This document shows, piece after piece, positions 24,156 through 31,229 of a DNA stretch of 64,000 nt; within the stretch, counting starts at the first letter, position 1; every line of letters begins with the position of its first letter. Source of the stretch: Candidatus Rhodoferax bjergmarkensis (lineage in GTDB: Bacteria > Pseudomonadota > Gammaproteobacteria > Burkholderiales > Burkholderiaceae_C); contig JADJFX010000009.1 in NCBI GenBank assembly GCA_016708345.1, forward strand, positions 62,001 through 126,000, written 5' to 3'. A program made the position numbers and the translations under genes. The notes beneath the pieces were generated by a model that made no database searches, was not told the DNA's origin, and was given only the letters and a program-made list of their open reading frames with translations.

Positions 24156-26230
24156 TTCAAACAGACTTTGATGAGCTTGAAAAAGAAAATCACCTGCTGC
24201 GGGAGGAGTTGAAGCTGGCCCATGCTGCGGCAAAAGTCACCTCCACCCAGGTTGTTCAGCAGTTTGAAAAAACCGAGCGTGTTCTGCGCAACTTTCAGGA
24301 CATCAATGCCGAACATCAGGCGGTGCTCGATGCTGTGTCGCAGTTGTCTCTTATAGCGACTGATTTGCAGGGAACCATCACCTTGTTCAATCAGGGGGCG
24401 ATGAACCTGTTGGGGTTTTCGACAAAGGATGTTCTTCATAAAAAGAATATTCTGAGCATTTACCCTGGCGCTGAATTGAAAGCTGTGGGGGCTGAGCTGT
24501 CTGGTGCTTCCCACATCGCCATTGATGGCATTCAGGTGTTCGATCAGCTGGTGAGGCGCAAATTGCTGCAGGCGCGCAAATGGCATTACCAGTGCAAAAA
24601 TGGCGACTTGCTGCCGGTCAGTGTTTCCATCACCGGATTTCAAAATGCGAGTGGTGAACGCATCGGCTATTTGCATTCCGCCATGGACATCACCCAGCAC
24701 AATAAGCTGGAGCGTGCACTTCTGGACGCCAAAGAAATTGCCGAGGCGGCCAATCAGGGGTTGACAAGCCTGCTGGACAACTCGGGGCAAGGGTTTATGT
24801 CTTTTGGGCCGGATATGGTGATTGACGCACAGTACAGTCTGGCTTGCGAGACCATGATGGGGCGCTCGCCAGCGGGGTGCAATGCGGCGGACCTGTTTTT
24901 TCATGACGATGCCGACAAGGCAGATCTGCTTTGCAGCATCATTGCCTCGGTGTTGACCGAGTCAGACCCATGCATCCGGGAGAGCATGCTGTCTTTGTTG
25001 CCGGTTGAAATCCGGCGTGACAACCTTGTTTTGAAGGCTGAATACAAAACCCTCGAAAACGGCAAGTTCATGGTCATCCTGACCGACATTACCGAGGAGC
25101 GGCGGATGGCTGCGATGCTGGGGCGTGAGCGGCGTCGACTCGAATTGATTGTGATGGCGGTCTCCGACAGTCGAAACTTCTTTGAAACCATCGAGGCCTT
25201 CAGAGAGTTCTTGGCCAATGGTTTGCCGCGCATGCTCGGTGGCACACACGCTCCCCAGCTCCTAGTCAAGGAGTTGTACCGGGAAATTCACACTTACAAA
25301 GGCTTGCTCAGTCAGTTCAGTTTTCCAAGCGCTCCCAAAGCGCTGCATGAGATCGAAACCCAGTTGTCACACTTGCTTAGCTTGGGCGACGCGCTGACAA
25401 CGCGGCAACTTGCCCAGCTCATTTCGGTGAGCAGCCTGCAGGCACCTTTTAACGCTGATCTCACCATTCTGTCGGATGCACTCGGTGAAGATTTTCTGTC
25501 GCATGGCGACAGCATCTTTCTGTCTGATGCACAAGCGCGGCAACTTGAAAAACTGGCTGTGCGGCTGTTGCGCGGTGAAACCGTGGACACCTCCGCCGCC
25601 GAGATCAGTAACTTGCTCCACGAGATCGGCACCCTGCGCAAGGTGTCTTTGCGGGATGTACTTCTGGGTTTTGACGGCTTGGTCAAACAAGCGGCCAAAC
25701 GCATGGAAAAAGAGGTGGCTCCCATCGAAGTCAGCGGTGGGGCCGATGTCTGGATTGATCCGAACGATTACCGTCCGTTCTTGCATTCCCTAGTGCATGT
25801 CTTTCGCAACGCTGTGGCGCACGGGCTGGAGACACCCGAGGCTAGGTGGGAGGCTGAAAAAGACGAAATTGGGAAAATATCTTGCACCGTGTCAATGGTC
25901 GGCAATGCCATCCACTTGTGCATTGCAGACGACGGCGGCGGCATCAACCTCAAAGCCTTGCGCCAGCGTGCGGTGGCGGCTGGCATTTATGCCGCTGGCG
26001 AGGTTGAACATGTGCCCGACGACGCCATAGCGCAACTCATTTTTATGGACAACATCAGCACGCAACAGGAAGTTAGCGATCTGGCGGGCCGGGGCATTGG
26101 TCTGGCGGCGGTGTTGAGCGAGACAAAAAACAGAGGCGGCGAGGTCGTGGTCAAGACGGTGCCCGGGCAAGGCACACAGTTTTTATTTGCCTTGCCACAA
26201 CAACGCGAAGTTTCGAACAAAGAGGTGTAG
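24152..26230 (+). CDS. Cytosolic PAS-PAS-HPt-HATPase kinase, CheA-like
   Basis: 692 residues without membrane segments. N-terminal coiled coil (1-50), PAS domain about 55-178, second PAS-like region about 205-315, then an HPt-like helix bundle with H380 in REIHTYKGLLSQF (HxxKG, as in CheA P1), and a CheA-type ATPase: N553 in FRNAVAHGLETPEAR, DDGGG at 593-597, GRGIGL at 646-651. No CheW-like or receiver domain follows. It should autophosphorylate on H380 and pass phosphate to the CheY-like proteins. The start overlaps the protease stop (ATGA), and cheX copy 2 begins 2 bases after its end, so it probably reads the hydrogenase signal. Confidence 0.85.
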   Translation: MIQTDFDELEKENHLLREELKLAHAAAKVTSTQVVQQFEKTERVLRNFQDINAEHQAVLDAVSQLSLIATDLQGTITLFNQGAMNLLGFSTKDVLHKKNILSIYPGAELKAVGAELSGASHIAIDGIQVFDQLVRRKLLQARKWHYQCKNGDLLPVSVSITGFQNASGERIGYLHSAMDITQHNKLERALLDAKEIAEAANQGLTSLLDNSGQGFMSFGPDMVIDAQYSLACETMMGRSPAGCNAADLFFHDDADKADLLCSIIASVLTESDPCIRESMLSLLPVEIRRDNLVLKAEYKTLENGKFMVILTDITEERRMAAMLGRERRRLELIVMAVSDSRNFFETIEAFREFLANGLPRMLGGTHAPQLLVKELYREIHTYKGLLSQFSFPSAPKALHEIETQLSHLLSLGDALTTRQLAQLISVSSLQAPFNADLTILSDALGEDFLSHGDSIFLSDAQARQLEKLAVRLLRGETVDTSAAEISNLLHEIGTLRKVSLRDVLLGFDGLVKQAAKRMEKEVAPIEVSGGADVWIDPNDYRPFLHSLVHVFRNAVAHGLETPEARWEAEKDEIGKISCTVSMVGNAIHLCIADDGGGINLKALRQRAVAAGIYAAGEVEHVPDDAIAQLIFMDNISTQQEVSDLAGRGIGLAAVLSETKNRGGEVVVKTVPGQGTQFLFALPQQREVSNKEV

Positions 26231-26232
26231 CC

Positions 26233-26763
26233 ATGACGGCTGAAAAAACCAGTGACAACGTCCAAGAGGTGATGCAATCTGCCATTGGCAGAACGCGCAG
26301 CTACTTTGAAAGCGAATTCAACATCAGCGTGACCGAAGTGGACACAGGCGTGGGCAATCTGGATTCACTGACCTTGCTGGACATGACCGCCATCATTGGC
26401 ATGGGCGGGCTGGTTAATCTCTTGATTGCCTTCAGTTTTCAGGACGGGCTCATTAACGCGCTGTACCAGCGAATGACCGAAGGTATGGAAGTTCAGCCTG
26501 ACGAGGTGGAGATGTACCGGGAAGCAGCGGCCGGAGAAGTGGTCAACACCATTTTGGGGCACTGCACGATTGACCTTCAAAAGCTGGACAGACAAGGAAT
26601 TTCCATGACACCGCCCGTTATTCTTGACCGGGCCAAGACGATTCGGCGGATGAAAAATTCGATGTTTTATACCCAGAGTCTGCACACAGTTTTGGGGCAA
26701 ATGACCATTAATCTGGTGGGCCCGCTGGAACTGTTCAATACAAATCTTGACTACGCGAAATGA
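26233..26763 (+). CDS. CheX-type phosphatase, second copy
   Basis: 176 residues, a close paralogue of the protein at 20301-20831, again with the ExxN active site in AAAGEVVNTILGHC. The N-terminal third is more diverged (MTAEKTSDNVQEVMQSAIGR), the middle nearly identical in DNA. It starts 2 bases after the kinase and lies 7 bases before its own cheY partner, the same spacing as the first pair. Confidence 0.85.
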   Translation: MTAEKTSDNVQEVMQSAIGRTRSYFESEFNISVTEVDTGVGNLDSLTLLDMTAIIGMGGLVNLLIAFSFQDGLINALYQRMTEGMEVQPDEVEMYREAAAGEVVNTILGHCTIDLQKLDRQGISMTPPVILDRAKTIRRMKNSMFYTQSLHTVLGQMTINLVGPLELFNTNLDYAK

Positions 26764-26770
26764 GGTTGCA

Positions 26771-27244
26771 ATGGATTCTTTAAATATTTTGGTGGTTGAC
26801 GACTCTCCCATCATCACCCGTAAGCTGACCATGATGCTGGAGTTGCTGGGCTACAAAGTGGTCAAAACGGCGGCGACAGGCACAGAGGCGATTTCGGCCT
26901 ACCGGCAATGCCACCCTGATGTGGTGACCATGGACATCACCATGCCCGAAATGGATGGCATTGAGGCCACAAAACGCATCATGCAAGAATTTCCCGAGGC
27001 CAGGATTGTGATGGTTACCTCCCACGGGCAGGAAAAAATGGTGATTGACGCGCTCAAAGCCGGTGCCAAGGGGTATGTGCTCAAACCGTTTGACGGACAA
27101 AAGCTCTACGAGGCCATCGAGAAAGCCTGCAAACGGGTGGTGCTCAAGGACAAGCTGCGTGCGGAGTTGACGCTGCGGGAGTCGGATGCGGATGCTGCGT
27201 CTGCAACGAATGCGCCAGCTCCGTCTGATGCGCCATCACCGTGA
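26771..27244 (+). CDS. Single-domain CheY-like response regulator, second copy
   Basis: 157 residues: receiver domain with D10-D11, D55 in TMDITMPEMDG, Thr in VMVTS and Lys in YVLKPF, plus a 20-residue Ala/Pro/Asp-rich tail absent from copy 1. The first 100 or so bases are nearly identical to copy 1. Two parallel regulator-phosphatase pairs for one kinase would allow two outputs or a phosphate sink (inference). It ends the operon. Confidence 0.92.
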   Translation: MDSLNILVVDDSPIITRKLTMMLELLGYKVVKTAATGTEAISAYRQCHPDVVTMDITMPEMDGIEATKRIMQEFPEARIVMVTSHGQEKMVIDALKAGAKGYVLKPFDGQKLYEAIEKACKRVVLKDKLRAELTLRESDADAASATNAPAPSDAPSP

Positions 27245-27382
27245 TCGCAGGCCAAGGCTGTGGGCGCTGTACTGGCGCACATTCGCCTTTGGGTGATCGT
27301 CAAAATGGCAATGGGTGTAGTGATGGGTGTGGTGATGGTGTCGATCACCTTGCTGGGCCCATGCAACTGAGACATAGCCCAT
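27236..27382 (-). CDS. Possible small His-rich peptide (doubtful)
   Basis: A 48-codon minus-strand frame encodes a run GDRHHHHTHHYTHCHFDDH, the kind of sequence found in nickel- or zinc-binding tails. It lies next to a nickel-enzyme operon but has no visible ribosome site, its ATG overlaps that of the exporter gene on the other strand, and the plus strand is simply GTGATG-rich. It may be chance. Confidence 0.15.
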   Translation of the reverse strand: MGYVSVAWAQQGDRHHHHTHHYTHCHFDDHPKANVRQYSAHSLGLRSR

Positions 27383-28619
27383 GAACCCGGACGCGCAGCA
27401 GCTCTGGCGCGCACCGCGTTGGGCCTTGGCCGTGTTGCTGGCGATGCTGGGCATGCTCGGGCCGTTTTCAATTGACACTTACTTGCCTGCGTTTTCCGGT
27501 ATTGCCCAATCCCTGGGTGCTACGGCGGTGCAGATGCAGCAAACCTTGTCGGCCTACCTGTTTGGTTTTGCCTTCATGAGTTTGTTTCATGGCGCGCTGT
27601 CTGACAGCCTGGGGCGGCGGCCTGTGGTGTTGTGGGGCTTGGCCGCGTTCACCTTGGCTTCGGCCGGGTGCGCGCTGTCGCAAAGCATTGGCCAACTGGT
27701 GTTTTTTCGGGCCATGCAGGGCCTGTCCACCGGCGCTGGTATTGTGGTGGCGCGTGCTGTGGTGCGCGACATGTTTGACCCGACGCAGGCGCAAAAGGTG
27801 ATGAGCCAGATCACCATCTTTTTCGGGGTGGCCCCGGCAGTGGCCCCCATCATGGGTGGCTGGCTTTTTGTGCATCTGGGCTGGCACAGTGTGTTTTGGT
27901 TTTTGACCGCCATTGGTGTGGCGCTGTGGGTGGCCAATTTCAGGTTTTTGCCCGAAACGCTGCACCTCACCCACCGCCAGCCGCTCAATGTGCGCAATCT
28001 GATGCAGGGCTATTGGCAGCTGGGCCGCGACCCGCGCTTTGTGCTGCTGGCGCTGGCCAGCGGCATTCCCTTTAACGGCATGTTTTTGTATGTGCTGTGT
28101 GCGCCCGTTTTCCTGGGCGAGCACCTGGGCCTGGCCCCAACACAGTTCTATTGGTTTTTTGTGCTGTGCATCAGCGGCATCATGCTGGGGGCGCTGATCA
28201 GCGGGCGCATGGCCGGGCGCTTGGCACCAGTGCAGCAAATCAAGTACGGGTTCTGGATCATGCTCTTGATTGGGCTGGTGAATCTGGGTGCCAATGCACT
28301 GCTCAAGGCGCATGTTGCCTGGGCGATTTTTCCGGTGGCTATATTTTCGTTTGGCTGGGCCATGATGGTGCCGGTGGTGACGCTGCTGGTACTTGACCTG
28401 CACCCCGACCGGCGCGGCATGGCGTCTTCCTTGCAGGCATTTATCGGCTCAGTGGCCAATGGTCTGGTTGCTGGCATTGTGGCTCCGCTGGTGATGTACT
28501 CCACCGTTCTGATGGCGGCTGCATCGCTGGCCATGATGTGCATCGGCCTGGTCGCCTGGGTTTACCTGCGTCGCTGGTGGCCTGAAATTGGCCAAACAGT
28601 GGCCCACGCCGGTCACTGA
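27381..28619 (+). CDS. Bcr/CflA family MFS drug exporter
   Basis: 412 residues with about 12 membrane helices. The Bcr/CflA start PFSIDTYLPAF, the loop motif GALSDSLGRRPV and MQGLSTGAGIVVARAVVRD are typical of this proton-driven export family (bicyclomycin, chloramphenicol and related drugs). The actual substrate cannot be read from the sequence. The 3' end overlaps the converging lipoprotein gene by 7 bases. Confidence 0.9.
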   Translation: MNPDAQQLWRAPRWALAVLLAMLGMLGPFSIDTYLPAFSGIAQSLGATAVQMQQTLSAYLFGFAFMSLFHGALSDSLGRRPVVLWGLAAFTLASAGCALSQSIGQLVFFRAMQGLSTGAGIVVARAVVRDMFDPTQAQKVMSQITIFFGVAPAVAPIMGGWLFVHLGWHSVFWFLTAIGVALWVANFRFLPETLHLTHRQPLNVRNLMQGYWQLGRDPRFVLLALASGIPFNGMFLYVLCAPVFLGEHLGLAPTQFYWFFVLCISGIMLGALISGRMAGRLAPVQQIKYGFWIMLLIGLVNLGANALLKAHVAWAIFPVAIFSFGWAMMVPVVTLLVLDLHPDRRGMASSLQAFIGSVANGLVAGIVAPLVMYSTVLMAAASLAMMCIGLVAWVYLRRWWPEIGQTVAHAGH

Positions 28620-29293
28620 TTTTTGTCAGGTGGTGGCGCAACCAGATCGATCCGGCGCTGGATGCGCGCTTGCGCATCACGGTCACCCGCCTCGCTGGCG
28701 CGTTTGAGTTGCACGTTCAGCCAGGCCAGCAGTGGGCGGCGCCAGCCTTGGCTTGATGCGGTGTCAAGCGCGATCACCATGTCAGGCGCACTCAAACGGC
28801 CGGTTTGCAGCAACACGCCAGCGGCCACCAAGCGCGCCAGCGGGTCTTCCATGCTGGCGAGCACACTGGTGGCTTGGGCGGGTTTGTTGGCTTGCGCATT
28901 GGTGACCAGCACCCGGTGGTGGGCAGGCAACAGCGCCGGGTCCAGCCCTGTCCAGTTTCCGGCAAGGAATGCGGCATAGGCTTTCTCGGAAGCACTGGCA
29001 TCTTGCGCCAGCGGCTGGTAGGCCGCGCAATCGTCAAACTCCAAACTGGCCACGCGGGTGCCGCAGCGCATCAGTTCGGCGCGCGCCATCAGGTCGGGCC
29101 GGGCGGTGCTGGCAAGCTCTTGTTTGGCGCGGGTAAATTCAAAATCGGCCAGGCGAGTGTTTCCGCTCAGGTAAGCCGTTGAATAACCCTGCAAGGCTGA
29201 CGAGGCATTGGCTTGCCAGGGCGCAGGTGGCGGGGTGCTGGCGCAGGCGGCCAGCAGCAAGGTAGCGGCCCCGAGGGTGAAGAAGTTTTTCAT
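28613..29293 (-). CDS. Lipoprotein of an Mla/MCE lipid-transport operon
   Basis: 226 residues with a lipobox (LLLAAC, lipidated Cys at residue 17) followed by STPPPAPW. The rest looks helical with repeat-like segments and no recognised catalytic motif. It overlaps the MlaD-like gene by 4 bases and is co-directional with it, which suggests an outer-membrane or periplasmic auxiliary protein of the same transporter. Confidence 0.72.
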   Translation of the reverse strand: MKNFFTLGAATLLLAACASTPPPAPWQANASSALQGYSTAYLSGNTRLADFEFTRAKQELASTARPDLMARAELMRCGTRVASLEFDDCAAYQPLAQDASASEKAYAAFLAGNWTGLDPALLPAHHRVLVTNAQANKPAQATSVLASMEDPLARLVAAGVLLQTGRLSAPDMVIALDTASSQGWRRPLLAWLNVQLKRASEAGDRDAQARIQRRIDLVAPPPDKNQ

Positions 29294-30252
29294 GGCAGTT
29301 TCAACTCCGCGTCACGGGCAAACGGCCACTTGCGGTTGACTTCGTCCACCAGCTGGCTGATTTTGCGCAGATTGATTTCTACCTCAGCGCGCAGCGCGCC
29401 CAGGTCGCTGCTGGCCAAACGAGCATTGGCACCCACAGCCTGCGCTTCCACCAACACGGCATCAATCTTCTTGAGGCTGGCGCGGGTGTCGGTCAGCACG
29501 GCGGTGAGTTCTTTGGCGGCGGCTTGTGCATCGTCCATGACGCCGTTTTTCCCGTTGATGCGCTGGTCTGTTCTGGCCAGCAAAGCGTTGGTGCGGTCCA
29601 GTGTGGCAATGATTTTTTTGGCGTTGTCCTCGCTGCCCAGCACACCGCCCAGCACCCCATAGCGGCCGGTCAACCTCTCGGTGACTATTCGCACATGGCC
29701 CAGGCTGGCGTTCATGCTGGAGTCTTGCGCCGTCATGTGTTCCAGGTTTTCCAGAATGGCGCGGGCGGACGCCACCAGGCGCGGAATCTCGGCATTGGTG
29801 TCACCCACATGCACCACGCGCTCTGAGTTTGCGGGCAGGGGCGGGTCGCTCAAGATGCCGCTGAAGGCGCGGATGCGGGTGTCACCCACCATGCCGCGCT
29901 CCATTGTGAAAATGCTGGTGGTGCGCAGCCAGTGGGCATCTTTGTGGGGCACATCAATCACGATGCGGGCTTTGCCATCCGGGCTGAGTTCAATCTGCCT
30001 TACCCGCCCAATCGGAAACCCCGAAAACGTCAGGTCCATCCCAACGTTGACCCCTTCTGAATCGTCCGACACCAGAACCAAACGCTGGGTTGGCTCAAAC
30101 ACACCACGCGCGTACATCACATAAAGGAAAAAACTGCACACCAGAGTGACGATCAGGACCAGCAACATGACCGCCTTGAACTCGATGTGGGCAATGTCGG
30201 CGGGTGGCGACGGGGTGGATGGAGGTTCTGGGGGAGGGGAGTTGTCAGACAT
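29290..30252 (-). CDS. MlaD-like MCE domain protein
   Basis: 320 residues: short cytoplasmic start rich in Pro and Ser, one membrane helix (about 27-48), then the MCE domain (VNVGMDLTFSGFPIGRVRQI, residues about 68-88) and a long helical region to the end. MCE proteins form periplasmic hexamers that shuttle phospholipids or other lipids between membranes. It overlaps the permease gene by 8 bases. Confidence 0.88.
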   Translation of the reverse strand: MSDNSPPPEPPSTPSPPADIAHIEFKAVMLLVLIVTLVCSFFLYVMYARGVFEPTQRLVLVSDDSEGVNVGMDLTFSGFPIGRVRQIELSPDGKARIVIDVPHKDAHWLRTTSIFTMERGMVGDTRIRAFSGILSDPPLPANSERVVHVGDTNAEIPRLVASARAILENLEHMTAQDSSMNASLGHVRIVTERLTGRYGVLGGVLGSEDNAKKIIATLDRTNALLARTDQRINGKNGVMDDAQAAAKELTAVLTDTRASLKKIDAVLVEAQAVGANARLASSDLGALRAEVEINLRKISQLVDEVNRKWPFARDAELKLP

Positions 30253-31045
30253 ATTTCACTGCCAGCGAGGCGGCTTCGATCAAAAGTAATACCAAAAACA
30301 GCCGCACCGCACCCGGCTGCACGGCATCAACGGACTCGGTGCGCGTTCGCTCTTCCAGACTGGCCGCCACCGGCACGATGGCCACGGCCAAGCTGAAAAA
30401 CAGGGTTTTGAACGAAAAACCCAGCGTGACCACCAGATCAAACACATGGCCCACGGTGCGCGTGTAGCCGGGCAGACCCCAATAAGAAAAGCCGTAAACC
30501 GTAAGGTAGGCCAGCACCAGTGCAATCACACTGCTCACCACGGCCAGTGTCAGCACCGCAAAGGCATTGGCCATCACCCGTGGGACCAGGTCGCCGCGCA
30601 AGCGGGCCAAGCTCAGGCGCGCCGTGGGGTCGCCACAGGGTTGAAAGGGCTGGTCCGTCACATCCTTGCCAAAGCGCAGGCCCACGCGCAAGCCCACAAA
30701 TACGGCTGCCGACAGCGGAATCAGCTCCAGCACCAGCACCCGCACCACCATTTGCAGCGCGTACTGCGACAGCCCGTAGCTCTGGGCGGTGACCACCACA
30801 ATACGGATCAGCACCAGACTGAGCAAAGCGGTCAGCGCGGTGAACCAGGGCAAGACCTGCCAGGTGCTGGTGTAAATATGGCGTGATGTGGTGGCCCGGT
30901 TGGCCCGGTTGTAGGTCGAGGGCGAAAGCAGCATCACCATCACGATGGCCCCAAAATGGATCAAGTGCCACCAACTCCCCACCCCCCGCAGGAACGAACG
31001 GCCCCATTGGCTGGGAAGGTGGGGTAAGGATGAACCAAGGGACAT
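30245..31045 (-). CDS. MlaE-like ABC permease
   Basis: About 266 residues with five or six membrane helices and the MlaE-family signature around ELIPLSAAVFVGLRVG. It would be the inner-membrane permease for the MCE protein. I chose the ATG at 31045 (MSLGSSLPHLPS); longer frames upstream have no membrane-protein character. No MlaF-type ATPase gene lies next to it, which is unusual for this operon type, so the ATPase must be encoded elsewhere. Confidence 0.85.
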   Translation of the reverse strand: MSLGSSLPHLPSQWGRSFLRGVGSWWHLIHFGAIVMVMLLSPSTYNRANRATTSRHIYTSTWQVLPWFTALTALLSLVLIRIVVVTAQSYGLSQYALQMVVRVLVLELIPLSAAVFVGLRVGLRFGKDVTDQPFQPCGDPTARLSLARLRGDLVPRVMANAFAVLTLAVVSSVIALVLAYLTVYGFSYWGLPGYTRTVGHVFDLVVTLGFSFKTLFFSLAVAIVPVAASLEERTRTESVDAVQPGAVRLFLVLLLIEAASLAVKYV

Positions 31046-31229
31046 GGGTGGGATGATAGCGATGCGCTTGGGCGTGTTGGGGTCAAACGTTGAAATAGCC
31101 AAATTCACGAAAACTCGACGGCCTTCAATTTTGAACTCAATTCCAAGGAGCGATACTTGATTCCATGTGGTTGAAATCAATCCGTCAATGTTGAACCGCT
31201 TGCAATAACCGGTGGAGGGGCCAATAGAA

